NCBI RefSeq assembly: GCF_902784195.1
Contig: NZ_CACZTX010000006.1
Location: forward strand, 220,368 to 284,367
Direction of reading: 5' to 3'
DNA length: 64,000 nucleotides
Origin: an uncultured Methanobrevibacter sp.
GTDB taxonomy: Archaea; Methanobacteriota; Methanobacteria; Methanobacteriales; Methanobacteriaceae
Shown: positions 1-7,459 of the stretch, one piece after another
Numbering within the stretch: position 1 is the stretch's first letter
Layout: every line of letters starts with the position of its first letter
The notes under the pieces: generated by a model
Databases searched by the model: none
Told to the model about the DNA's origin: nothing
Seen by the model: the letters and a program-made list of their open reading frames with translations, nothing else
Translations under genes and position numbers: made by a program

Positions 1-1
1 A

Positions 2-868
2 TTTTCCATAGACAAAGCCGTTGAATTCTTTAAGAAAGCTTATGAGGATGAAACTCCTGAAGGGGAAATGGAATTCATTTTCAATGCTCCATTAAACATT
101 GATTTAAGCTATGGAACAGACTATGTATCCAAATGCATTTTCACCAACAATATTGCAAAAGGACGTGGTGGAGGAGCAATTTATGGATTCACTCACCTAA
201 ACATCAATTCATGTACATTTAATTCCAACCAAGCTAATGAGCATGGAGGAGCGGTATTTGCAAACAAGAATTTGGTTTTAAAGAATTCAAAATTCACAAA
301 TAACAAGGCACCTAAAAATGGTGGAGCGGTTTACTTCAGATGCCATGAACAAAGCGGCAGTTACGTAAACAAGACTTGGGTTCCAAAGATGAAATACTAT
401 TCTGCAAATATCACCAATTGTGCTTTCAGCAAAAACACTGCTAACAAAGGTGGAGCAATATATGGATTTTTAAATGTTGCATCTGACAAGAAGCGTTTGA
501 AAGTGAATAAATGCAATTTCACTGCCAATAAGGCAAGTTCATCTGGCAGGGATGTATTAGGTGGAACCTGTTCAAACTGCATTTACAATTACATCAAATT
601 GACTTCAAAAAACAAAACAGTGAAAAAATCTGCTAAAAAACTCACTTTAACTGTAAAGCTTACTAAAGGAAAAGCATTGCTTAAAAATAAAAAGATTAAA
701 TTCAGATTCAGAGGCAAAAACTATTATGCAAAAACCAACTCAAAAGGAATTGCAAAAGTCATAATCAAAAAAAGCGTGCTTAAAAAGCTTAAAGCAGGTA
801 AAAAATACACTGTAAAAATGTCTTATCTTAAACACAGCATTAAAAGAACTGTGAAAGTCAAAAGATGA
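2..868 (+). CDS. Adhesin-like surface protein, C-terminal part (5' end outside window)
   Basis: The frame is open from the first bases of the window, so this is the C-terminal 288 or so residues of a longer protein. The visible part has right-handed beta-helix repeats of the polymorphic-outer-membrane type, with recurring GGAIYG and GGAVF turns and Asn-rich strands. About 90 residues rich in Lys follow and look like an Ig-like (Big_1-like) domain. This layout is typical of Methanobrevibacter adhesin-like proteins, which are secreted and thought to act in cell-surface contact; that role is inferred. There is no sortase-like motif or C-terminal membrane anchor. A terminator follows directly. 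Confidence 0.85.
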   Translation, partial: FSIDKAVEFFKKAYEDETPEGEMEFIFNAPLNIDLSYGTDYVSKCIFTNNIAKGRGGGAIYGFTHLNINSCTFNSNQANEHGGAVFANKNLVLKNSKFTNNKAPKNGGAVYFRCHEQSGSYVNKTWVPKMKYYSANITNCAFSKNTANKGGAIYGFLNVASDKKRLKVNKCNFTANKASSSGRDVLGGTCSNCIYNYIKLTSKNKTVKKSAKKLTLTVKLTKGKALLKNKKIKFRFRGKNYYAKTNSKGIAKVIIKKSVLKKLKAGKKYTVKMSYLKHSIKRTVKVKR

Positions 869-895
869 TTTAAATTAATATTTAAAATAAAATAG

Positions 896-935
896 AATGC
901 CTTATTGAATTAAGGCATTTAATTTTCTTTTTTTC
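896..935 (+). terminator. Intrinsic-type terminator after the first adhesin
   Basis: A perfect 9-bp stem (AATGCCTTA at 896-904 with TAAGGCATT at 911-919) has a 6-base loop and is followed by a T-rich tract up to about 935. Confidence 0.75.
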
Positions 936-1121
936 AAAATTTTTATTTAACAATTAAAACCAGCTATTTTTAAAAGATCAAAACTTATGAAAGGGCTTTG
1001 AAAATTAATTAAAAAAAGATTTAAAAATAAAAAATTAGTGAAAAAATTAATTGAAAAATATTAAAAAAATAATTAAAAAATAAAAAAAGAAAAAATAGAA
1101 GAAAAATAATTTAAAAATAAA

Positions 1122-1454
1122 TTATTCTTCTGCTTCTGCTTCCTTTTCAGCTTCAATGATTTCAATTTGGTTTTCAAACCATGGAAGAATGTCTTCATCT
1201 TCAGCATGGTATTCCGCTTTAGCCTGTTCGAATTCTGCTTTTGCATCTTCAACATTGCCTTCTTGAGCTTTTACCAAAATGGAAGCCAAAATAGCGGTCT
1301 TGTCTTCTGGAGCTTCTGCTTTCCATTCTTCAATGATTTCTTTCAATTTAGCAATATCTGCTTCTAATGGCTCTTTATTGGCTTTTATCTCTTCAAAGAG
1401 TTTCATGAAGATAATTGCTTTTCCGACTTTTTTTGCTGCGCTTTTAATTCCCAT
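1122..1454 (-). CDS. Small acidic hypothetical protein (110 aa)
   Basis: No family is recognised. The 110-residue product is highly charged and predicted mostly helical, rich in Glu, Lys and Ala, and ends in EAEAEE. The N-terminus (MGIKSAAKKVGKAI) is a short basic amphipathic segment. The start is supported by a strong AAAGGAGG site about seven bases upstream on the minus strand. It lies downstream of, and on the same strand as, the UbiB-like kinase, about 90 bases away, so co-transcription is possible. The composition suits a soluble cytoplasmic protein; function unknown. Confidence 0.7.
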   Translation of the reverse strand: MGIKSAAKKVGKAIIFMKLFEEIKANKEPLEADIAKLKEIIEEWKAEAPEDKTAILASILVKAQEGNVEDAKAEFEQAKAEYHAEDEDILPWFENQIEIIEAEKEAEAEE

Positions 1455-1546
1455 ATTAAATCCTCCTTTATAGAATTTATTTGTAATTTAAATGAATTTA
1501 ACTTACTTATCAGCTTAGAATTAATTTGTAATTTTGAAATTTGAAC

Positions 1547-3172
1547 TTATTTGTCAAGGAGGACATATTTTATAACTATGTAAAATCCTAAGACTGCACT
1601 TAATAGGAATCCGAATAGACCAATTGCAGAAGTGTCCCACATTTTTGGTCCGCTGTTTGATAGGATAGCCAATGATGAACCTATGATAAGTGCAGATATT
1701 ATGAGTGATGCTGAAAGCTGATTCTTAAGTTCAGTCAATCCTTTAAGTTCCAAATTGACTTTTATTTCTCCTTTTTCCACTTTTGTAAGGGTGGAATTTA
1801 TCCTATCAGGCAAATCCTTCATTAAATGTTCAACATCCAATAGATAGTCATAGCTTCCTTTTGCAACATTCACAGGATTGAACTTATTGACAACTAATTT
1901 TTTGGAGAATCTTTGAAGTGCCTCTCCAATATTGAAGTCCTTGTCCAAATTATATCCTATATCTTCAATAAGTGCCACTCCTCTTCCAATCATGACGAAT
2001 TCTCTTGGAAGTGTTACTCCATGCTTGATCATGGTGTTGATTAATTTTTCCAAAACACCATCCATTTGGTCCAAATCAGCACCAATGTAACGATTTACCA
2101 AATCCTCGATATCCATCCTTAACTCTTCAGTATCCTGTTCAGGAGAGATGATTTTCATATAAAGCAATTGCTTGACAAGGCTGTTTGCATTTCCTCCTAG
2201 CAATAATAAGATCAATTGAGCCAAGTCACTGCGGAAAGTTTCATTCAATATTCCCATCATACCTAAATCAAGGTAGCAGAGCTTTTTCTCTTCTGCATCT
2301 ATGATCATGTTACCTGGGTGAGGGTCTGCATGGAAGAAACCGTCAATCATCATTTGCTTGAAATAGGATTCGACTATATCATTTGCAATTTTCTTGCCTG
2401 ATATGCCTTCAATCTCATTGTCATACAAGTCGGTGACATTATATCCTTCAACAAGCTCCATATTGATGAGCCTATTGGTACATAGCTTAGGATATACTTT
2501 AGGATATTTCACATAATCATGACCTTCAAAGTTCTTGGTGATCTTTTGAATGTTCATGACCTCTTCCATATAGTCAAGTTCCTTGAAAATGGATCTTTCA
2601 AATTCCTTTATGATTGCCGGCAAGTTGAATGTTCTTGTTTTTGTAATGTACCTGTCAGCCTTTTCAGCCAAGTAAACCATTATCCTTACATCAGATGCAA
2701 CGATATCATATGAACCTGGCTTTTGGACTTTCACAGCTACATTTTCACCAGTTTCCTTCAATGTGGCCTTGTAAACCTGACCGATTGACGCTGACCCGAG
2801 TGGCTCCTCTTCAAATTCGGAGTACACTTCATCCAATGGCTGACCAAGTTCAGTTTCTATCACTTCCCTGATCTCTTCAAATGGGGTGACAGGAGTGTTA
2901 TCCCTAAGCTTTGTCAGTTCCTCTGCAATCTCATTTCCGACAAGGTCAGGCCTTGTACATAAAAGCTGACCTAATTTGACATAAGCCGGGCCTAATTCCT
3001 CCAAGGCCATTCTAATTCCAGAAGAATCCAATTCATCTTCATATTCACCTTGAGAGGGGTATTTAGGTTTTCTAGATTCAGATATCAAATGTCCTACATT
3101 ATACTTCTTAGCAACGTTACGGATTTCGTTAATCCTTTGACTAGCTTCCTTTATTTCTTCTCTTGATGCCAT
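1547..3172 (-). CDS. ABC1/AarF/UbiB-family atypical kinase
   Basis: This 541-aa protein matches the ABC1 (AarF/UbiB/ADCK) family of atypical protein-kinase-like ATPases. Diagnostic pieces are the LGPAYVKLGQLLCTRPDLV segment, the Ala-rich nucleotide loop PLGSASIGQVYKA with the VAVKVQKPG lysine after it, the HADPHPGN catalytic loop and the LDLGMMG metal motif. The C-terminal 45 or so residues form two hydrophobic membrane helices, as usual in the family. In bacteria and mitochondria these proteins support ubiquinone synthesis. Methanogens lack ubiquinone, so the substrate here is unknown and may be lipid-related. The GGATATT site just upstream supports the start. Confidence 0.9.
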   Translation of the reverse strand: MASREEIKEASQRINEIRNVAKKYNVGHLISESRKPKYPSQGEYEDELDSSGIRMALEELGPAYVKLGQLLCTRPDLVGNEIAEELTKLRDNTPVTPFEEIREVIETELGQPLDEVYSEFEEEPLGSASIGQVYKATLKETGENVAVKVQKPGSYDIVASDVRIMVYLAEKADRYITKTRTFNLPAIIKEFERSIFKELDYMEEVMNIQKITKNFEGHDYVKYPKVYPKLCTNRLINMELVEGYNVTDLYDNEIEGISGKKIANDIVESYFKQMMIDGFFHADPHPGNMIIDAEEKKLCYLDLGMMGILNETFRSDLAQLILLLLGGNANSLVKQLLYMKIISPEQDTEELRMDIEDLVNRYIGADLDQMDGVLEKLINTMIKHGVTLPREFVMIGRGVALIEDIGYNLDKDFNIGEALQRFSKKLVVNKFNPVNVAKGSYDYLLDVEHLMKDLPDRINSTLTKVEKGEIKVNLELKGLTELKNQLSASLIISALIIGSSLAILSNSGPKMWDTSAIGLFGFLLSAVLGFYIVIKYVLLDK

Positions 3173-3277
3173 AATATCCTAACCAAATTACATGAATTAA
3201 ACATTATTATGATAATGTTTATAAAAAAAAGTTAAAAAATTTTTCTTAATATGATTAACATTTGTTAAAATAATTTA

Positions 3278-3290
3278 TTTATATATAAAA
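3278..3290 (+). promoter_or_regulatory. Archaeal TATA-box-like promoter of the ribB leader
   Basis: TTTATATATAAAA lies about 50 bases before the FMN aptamer. Archaeal transcripts start about 25 bases after such a box, which puts the RNA 5' end near 3310-3315, just before the aptamer. Confidence 0.55.
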
Positions 3291-3339
3291 AAGATATATA
3301 AAAAAGTATTTTAATCACTTACAATATATTTTAATATAC

Positions 3340-3483
3340 AATTCTCAGGGCGGAGTGAAATTCTCCACCGGTGGTGATTCATTAGTGCAAAAATTTTTTC
3401 TAAAAATGATAAGTCCACGAGCACAATTGTGTTGATTTGGTGAAAGTCCAAAACCGACGGTGACAGTCCGGATGGAAGAGAAT
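3340..3483 (+). ncRNA. FMN riboswitch (RFN element) in the ribB leader
   Basis: The conserved RFN blocks are all present in order: AGGGCGGAGTGAAA then TCTCCACCGGTGGTGA, AGTCCACGAGC, GATTTGGTGAAAGTCC, AAACCGACGGTGACAGTC and CGGATGGAAGAGAA. The closing helix P1 pairs ATTCTC (3340-3345) with GAGAAT (3478-3483). The family senses FMN and normally shuts off riboflavin genes, which fits the downstream ribB. The aptamer ends 167 bases before the ribB start, leaving room for an expression platform. RFN elements are overwhelmingly bacterial, so one in an archaeon is notable. The identification itself is secure from sequence; the regulatory mechanism is inferred. Confidence 0.93.
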
Positions 3484-3591
3484 ATGAGTTTAAAGTAAAT
3501 AGGTTAGATAACTCTATGTTTGATTAATAGAGAATAGCTAAAAATCTAAAAAAAATCACCTTTACTTAAAAATAAATATCCTTTTTTTGCC

Positions 3592-3614
3592 CTGATTCTA
3601 GTAACTAGAATTAG
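3592..3614 (+). promoter_or_regulatory. Hairpin in the ribB leader, possible riboswitch expression platform
   Basis: ATTCTAG (3595-3601), loop TAA, CTAGAAT (3605-3611), extendable by three outer pairs including one G-U. It directly follows a T7 tract and sits about 23 bases upstream of the ribB Shine-Dalgarno site. A U-tract precedes rather than follows it, so it is not a standard terminator. Confidence 0.4.
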
Positions 3615-3649
3615 AAAACTTTTAATTTAAACAACTAAGGAGCTTTACT

Positions 3650-4291
3650 ATGAATCATGAAGAAAGTTTAAAAGGAAGTCCTCAAGAAAGAGTGGAAATA
3701 GCATTGGATGCAATTAGATCAGGAAATGGAGTCATTGTAACTGATGATGAGACACGTGAGAATGAAGGAGACATGATCTTTTCATCAGAACACTTGACTG
3801 AGGAGCAAATGGCACTTCTCATAAGAGAAGGAAGTGGAATCGTATGCTTATGCTTAACTCCTGATAAGGCAGATGAATTGGAACTTCCTTTAATGGTAGA
3901 AAACAATACAAGTACCTATGGTACTGGATTTACAATAACAATTGAAGCAGCAGAAGGAGTAACCACTGGCGTATCTGCAGCAGACAGAGTAAAAACCGTT
4001 AAGGCTGCATCAAATCCAGATGCAAAGCCAAGTGATTTAAACCACCCAGGTCACGTATTCCCTCTTAGAGCAAGAGAAGGTGGAGTGCTTGAAAGAGATG
4101 GCCATACTGAAGCAACCATTGATTTAATGAGACTTGCTGGCCTTAATCCTGCGGGGGTATTATGTGAAATCACATTGCCAAACGGAACCATGGCAAGGAT
4201 GCCAGATGTTATTGAGTTCTCAAAAGAGCATGACATGCCTGTTGTAACAATTGAAGATATTATTACATATCGTAAAGAAAATAACGTTTAA
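3650..4291 (+). CDS. ribB: 3,4-dihydroxy-2-butanone 4-phosphate synthase
   Basis: The 213-aa product makes 3,4-dihydroxy-2-butanone 4-phosphate and formate from ribulose 5-phosphate, the four-carbon precursor of riboflavin. The family signature [10 protein letters not shown] lies at residues 32-41 and supplies the acidic metal and substrate ligands. [11 protein letters not shown] and the [16 protein letters not shown] block are also present. The length is that of a stand-alone synthase with no fused GTP cyclohydrolase II domain. AAGGAG lies seven bases before the ATG. The FMN riboswitch upstream implies feedback control by flavin. The next gene encodes a flavoenzyme. Confidence 0.96.
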   Translation: MNHEESLKGSPQERVEIALDAIRSGNGVIVTDDETRENEGDMIFSSEHLTEEQMALLIREGSGIVCLCLTPDKADELELPLMVENNTSTYGTGFTITIEAAEGVTTGVSAADRVKTVKAASNPDAKPSDLNHPGHVFPLRAREGGVLERDGHTEATIDLMRLAGLNPAGVLCEITLPNGTMARMPDVIEFSKEHDMPVVTIEDIITYRKENNV

Positions 4292-4292
4292 C

Positions 4293-4472
4293 CAAGCTTT
4301 TTGACTTCGTCAAAAACCTTGACCAAAATTTTTTGCAATTAAATTAAAAAACTAGCAATTGATTAAAAAAAAACAACTAAGAAGGGAAATTATATACAAG
4401 CTTTTTGACTTCGTCAAAAACCTTGACCAAAAATTCCTAAAATTACTAAAAACAACTAAGAAGGGAAATTAT
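4293..4472 (+). repeat. Duplicated leader upstream of tfrA (hairpin plus ribosome-binding site)
   Basis: A 36-base block containing the hairpin TTTTTGAC-TTC-GTCAAAAA occurs at 4293-4328 and identically at 4397-4432. A second block (AAAAACAACTAAGAAGGG plus AAATTAT) occurs at 4369-4393 and 4448-4472. Only the second copy runs into the real ATG of tfrA; the first reads TATATAC in its place. The leader therefore contains one dead and one live ribosome-binding site. Confidence 0.85.
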
Positions 4473-6129
4473 GGAAATTAAAACTATCACAACTGATGTA
4501 TTGATTATAGGTTCTGGTGGTGCAGGCTGTAGAGCAGCAATTGAAGTGTCCAATCAAGGAAAGGAAGCATTGATTGTTTCAAAAGGATTGACTTTCAGAT
4601 CAGGCTGTACTGGAATGGCTGAAGGTGGATACAATGCTGCACTTGGACTTGTAGACCCAGAGGATAGTGTAGAAGCGCATATTAAAGACACCTTAAAAGG
4701 TGGTAGCTACCTTAATGACCCTAAATTAGTAGACATTCTAATCAATGAATCACCTGACAGACTCCGTGACTTGGAAGAGTATGGCGCCCTCTTTGACAGA
4801 CAGGAATCCGGTGAATTGAACCAAAGGCCATTTGGTGGTCAAACCTATAGAAGAACCTGTTTCCAAGGAGACAGAACCGGCCATGAAATCATGACTGCAC
4901 TTAAGGAAGAAATCATCAAGCGTGGCATCAAGACCATTGATGAAGTGATGATTACAGCACTTATCAAGGATGACTCAAACAACATCCTCTCAAAAGTGAT
5001 CGGTGCAGTTGGACTTGACCTCAAGAACAATGACATCATCTATTTCCAAGCTAAAGCTGTTGTTCTTGCAACTGGTGGATCCGGTCAATTGTTCCCTGTA
5101 ACCTCAAATACAACCCAAAAGAATGGGGATGGATTTGCACTTGCATGGAATGTTGGAGCAGACCTGATTGATATGGAAGAGATACAGTTCCACCCAACAG
5201 GTATGGTCTATCCGGATTCAAGAAAGGGAGTTCTTGTAACTGAAGCGGTAAGGGCTGAAGGCGGAAGACTCATCAACAGCGAAGGTGAAAGGTTCATGGG
5301 CCGATACGATGACCGTATGGAACTTGCTACCCGTGACGTTGTTGCAAGGTCAATCTACAATGAAATCATGGAAGGAAGAGGAACCGAACATGGTGGAGTC
5401 TACCTTGATGTAAGCCACCTCGACCCAGACTTGATTGATGAAAAGCTTGAAACAATGGTGCTTCAGTTTGAAGACATTGGAGTGGACATAAAAACCGAAC
5501 CAATGGAAGTTGCACCTACTGCACACCATCATATGGGAGGGGTCAGAATCAACGAAGATGGTCAATCCACTGTTGAAAACCTATTCGCTTGCGGTGAAGT
5601 ATGTGGAGGAGTCCATGGTGCTAACCGTCTTGGAGGTAATGCACTTGCAGACACTCAAGTGTTCGGTAAAAGAGCAGGATTTGCTGCAGCTCTTGCATGT
5701 GACTTGACTGTCATGCAGTACAATTTCACAGCTGTTGAAGAGGAAAAGAATAGAATAGAATCATTGATGAAGGAAGGTTCCATCGATCCAATAGCTATGA
5801 AGAAGGAAATCCAGCAATTGATGTGGGAAAAAGTCTCAATTGTAAGAAATGAGCAAAACCTAAAGTCCGCTCTTGAAAGACTTCTTGAAATGAAAGAGGA
5901 ATTGAATGACCTCAATGTTGATGACAGGACTCAATTCAATGAATCACTCCTTACCGCTCTTGAAGTAATCAACATGGTTGAAATCTGTATCCTTATCGTA
6001 AAATCTGCAATACTCAGAAGAGAAAGTAGAGGAGCACACTTCAGAGAAGACTTCCCAGAAACTAACGATGAGCTTTGGAAAAAGAGCATTATCATGGGAC
6101 CAAATAAGATTAGATTTGCTAAACGTTAG
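4471..6129 (+). CDS. tfrA: Thiol:fumarate reductase, flavoprotein subunit A
   Basis: The 552-aa protein is an FAD-dependent subunit of the succinate dehydrogenase/fumarate reductase family. The dinucleotide-binding GSGGAGC motif is at residues 14-20. The substrate-site HPTG starts at His241, AHHHMGGV covers the second substrate loop near residue 351, and HGANRLGGNAL binds FAD. In methanogens without complex II, TfrA works with an Fe-S subunit TfrB to reduce fumarate with coenzymes M and B, giving succinate for biosynthesis and the CoM-CoB heterodisulfide. Length and motifs fit that type. tfrB is not in the window. AAGAAGGG precedes the ATG. Confidence 0.88.
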   Translation: MEIKTITTDVLIIGSGGAGCRAAIEVSNQGKEALIVSKGLTFRSGCTGMAEGGYNAALGLVDPEDSVEAHIKDTLKGGSYLNDPKLVDILINESPDRLRDLEEYGALFDRQESGELNQRPFGGQTYRRTCFQGDRTGHEIMTALKEEIIKRGIKTIDEVMITALIKDDSNNILSKVIGAVGLDLKNNDIIYFQAKAVVLATGGSGQLFPVTSNTTQKNGDGFALAWNVGADLIDMEEIQFHPTGMVYPDSRKGVLVTEAVRAEGGRLINSEGERFMGRYDDRMELATRDVVARSIYNEIMEGRGTEHGGVYLDVSHLDPDLIDEKLETMVLQFEDIGVDIKTEPMEVAPTAHHHMGGVRINEDGQSTVENLFACGEVCGGVHGANRLGGNALADTQVFGKRAGFAAALACDLTVMQYNFTAVEEEKNRIESLMKEGSIDPIAMKKEIQQLMWEKVSIVRNEQNLKSALERLLEMKEELNDLNVDDRTQFNESLLTALEVINMVEICILIVKSAILRRESRGAHFREDFPETNDELWKKSIIMGPNKIRFAKR

Positions 6130-6170
6130 TAAGATTGACTAATTTTTATCAATATCTTTTATTCTAATTT

Positions 6171-6219
6171 TTGTGGAGTTCAGCTCCACTTTTTTTATCT
6201 TGGAAAAAATAATTCGTAT
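6171..6219 (+). terminator. Terminator of tfrA, copy A of a repeated 3' element
   Basis: GTGGAG (6173-6178) pairs with CTCCAC (6184-6189), followed by a run of T. The tail (CACTTTTTTTATCTTG, then AAAAAATARTTCGT) is nearly the same as that at 6732-6766, so the terminator plus about 25 downstream bases is duplicated on either side of the micro-ORF leader. Confidence 0.8.
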
Positions 6220-6361
6220 TGTAATAAACTATTTTTTTAAGAATATTATTATATTAATTTAACAATATTATAATTGATTAAAACTGTTAAATTGACTTAA
6301 TATTTGTAAATTGATATTAAATTAAAAAAATAAATCCAAAAATTAGTTAAATTAATAAATA

Positions 6362-6378
6362 ATTAGTTTTAAACTAAT
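6362..6378. promoter_or_regulatory. Perfect palindrome, possible operator
   Basis: ATTAGTTT-T-AAACTAAT, eight-base arms around one central base. It lies about 50-70 bases upstream of the micro-ORF leader and looks like a site for a dimeric regulator. No bound protein is known. Confidence 0.35.
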
Positions 6379-6427
6379 ATTTGGCAATTCTAAATTTGGA
6401 AATTTATCTAGAACTACAAATTTTAAG

Positions 6428-6471
6428 CAGGAGGAAAAACACAAGTATGCTCCTGACTAAAAGACAGGAGG
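6428..6471 (+). promoter_or_regulatory. Mutually exclusive hairpins controlling two ribosome-binding sites
   Basis: The segment CTCCTG (6450-6455) can pair either with CAGGAG at 6428-6433 or with CAGGAG at 6465-6470. Each CAGGAG is part of a Shine-Dalgarno site, one for the upstream micro-ORF and one for the downstream one. Translation of the first micro-ORF crosses the second hairpin and would open it. This is the layout of a translational coupling or attenuation switch. Confidence 0.45.
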
Positions 6472-6482
6472 TGGTTCTATGA
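6447..6482 (+). CDS. Upstream micro-ORF (11 aa leader peptide candidate)
   Basis: ATG at 6447 opens an 11-codon frame reading MLLTKRQEVVL and stopping with TGA at 6480-6482. Its stop overlaps the next start codon in ATGA. CAGGAGG lies 12 bases upstream. The frame contains the anti-Shine-Dalgarno segment and the second Shine-Dalgarno site. This suggests a regulatory leader rather than a functional peptide, but expression is unproven. Confidence 0.3.
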   Translation: MLLTKRQEVVL

Positions 6483-6562
6483 TGGATGAAATTTTAAAAC
6501 TACTACGTGCCATTAGTTTAATAAATAGAATTCATATTACCTTTTGTATAAAAATTAATTAA
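6479..6562 (+). CDS. Small hydrophobic peptide ORF (27 aa)
   Basis: This short frame (two adjacent ATG codons at 6479 and 6482, stop TAA at 6560) has one of the best ribosome-binding sites in the window, CAGGAGGTGG ending five bases before the ATG. The product, MMDEILKLLRAISLINRI then HITFCIKIN, is amphipathic to hydrophobic and could touch a membrane. It follows the 11-codon leader by ATGA overlap. No family is recognised; a regulatory peptide or small toxin are both possible. Terminators follow at 6686 and 6717. Confidence 0.4.
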   Translation: MMDEILKLLRAISLINRIHITFCIKIN

Positions 6563-6685
6563 TTTGTAAAAATTTTTAAATACTGAGTAATTTAAATTTT
6601 CCATTTTTAGTTTTGCCTTAGAAATTTCTAGAGATAAAAATATTTAAATATTTAAAAAAACTATATTTAATTAAATACTTGTGTG

Positions 6686-6710
6686 TCAATCTCATTTGAG
6701 ATTGATTTTT
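6686..6710 (+). terminator. Terminator hairpin after the micro-ORF leader
   Basis: TCAATCTC (6686-6693) pairs with GAGATTGA (6698-6705) across a four-base loop and is followed by T5. Confidence 0.6.
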
Positions 6711-6716
6711 CCTGCT

Positions 6717-6766
6717 AGTGGAGATTTATCTCCACTTTTTTTATCTTGTAAAAAATAGTTCGTGTG
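6717..6766 (+). terminator. Second terminator, copy B of the repeated 3' element
   Basis: AGTGGAGA (6717-6724) pairs with TCTCCACT (6729-6736), followed by T7. It shares its stem core and downstream tail with the tfrA terminator at 6171-6219. Confidence 0.7.
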
Positions 6767-6817
6767 AAATGAAATAATTTATGTAAAAACTTGTTTTAAA
6801 AAAATAAAAAAGGAGTT

Positions 6818-7273
6818 TTAAAGCTTTTGAGTGTTTAGAACCAACTTCAATAAGGATTTTTTCAAGACTTTTCTCTCATCCTCATCGATTCCATCCATTA
6901 CTGTATCTTCCCAGTAATCGATGTACTTTAATATCTTATCAGTTCTTTTAATGCCTTTATCAGTTAATTTAACTAATTTTCTACGCCTATTAGATGGATC
7001 TTCTATTCTTTTAATAAGACCAGCCAATTCAAAACGCCTTAGAAGCTTTGCAGTGTAACCATCACTGACCTTGAATAGATTCACCAATTCCTTTTGAGTT
7101 CCTTCAGTGGAAAACCTTATTCTGAGTAAAAAAGGAAGTTCAACTAAACTGATGTCTTCATCTACAAATTCCTCATCAATGTAATTTTTAAAGCTTCCTA
7201 CCAATTCCTCTACAAAGTGATAAATTCTAATGTCCTCAGGATTTTCATTAATAAACTGATTAGGCAATTCCAT
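6818..7273 (-). CDS. MarR-family winged-helix transcriptional regulator
   Basis: The likely product is 151 aa. The start at 7273 has GGTG five bases upstream, whereas the alternative ATG at 7351 has no ribosome-binding site. The central part is a MarR-type winged helix: TQKELVNLFKVSDGYTAKLLRRFELAGLIKR as recognition region (about residues 73-103), then the wing with NRRRKLVKLTDKG. Flanking helices would form the dimer. MarR proteins usually repress a neighbouring divergent operon and respond to phenolic or redox signals. The divergent aldo/keto reductase-flavodoxin pair is the obvious target, with a palindrome in the shared promoter. Confidence 0.88.
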   Translation of the reverse strand: MELPNQFINENPEDIRIYHFVEELVGSFKNYIDEEFVDEDISLVELPFLLRIRFSTEGTQKELVNLFKVSDGYTAKLLRRFELAGLIKRIEDPSNRRRKLVKLTDKGIKRTDKILKYIDYWEDTVMDGIDEDERKVLKKSLLKLVLNTQKL

Positions 7274-7361
7274 ATTTACACCAATTCTAAAACAATAAAG
7301 CTTATTCTCTTTATATAAACTATATCTTTCAATATATTTAAATATTTTCATTAGATAACTG

Positions 7362-7374
7362 TTTCCTTAGGAAA
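7362..7374. promoter_or_regulatory. Palindrome overlapping the BRE of the oxidoreductase promoter, candidate MarR operator
   Basis: TTTCCT-T-AGGAAA sits directly before the TATA-like TTTATATA at 7377-7384, so binding there would block TFB/TBP. It lies between the divergent MarR gene and the aldo/keto reductase gene. Confidence 0.4.
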
Positions 7375-7459
7375 GATTTATATACTATATCATATATAAT
7401 ATTTTTAAAAATATATGAAAATTCGATAAAATTATAATCTAATTAAACAGGTGACAATT

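Noticed and set aside
1547..3172. Assignment of the ABC1-type kinase as true UbiB of ubiquinone synthesis
   Set aside because: Methanogens have no ubiquinone; only the family-level call is supported.
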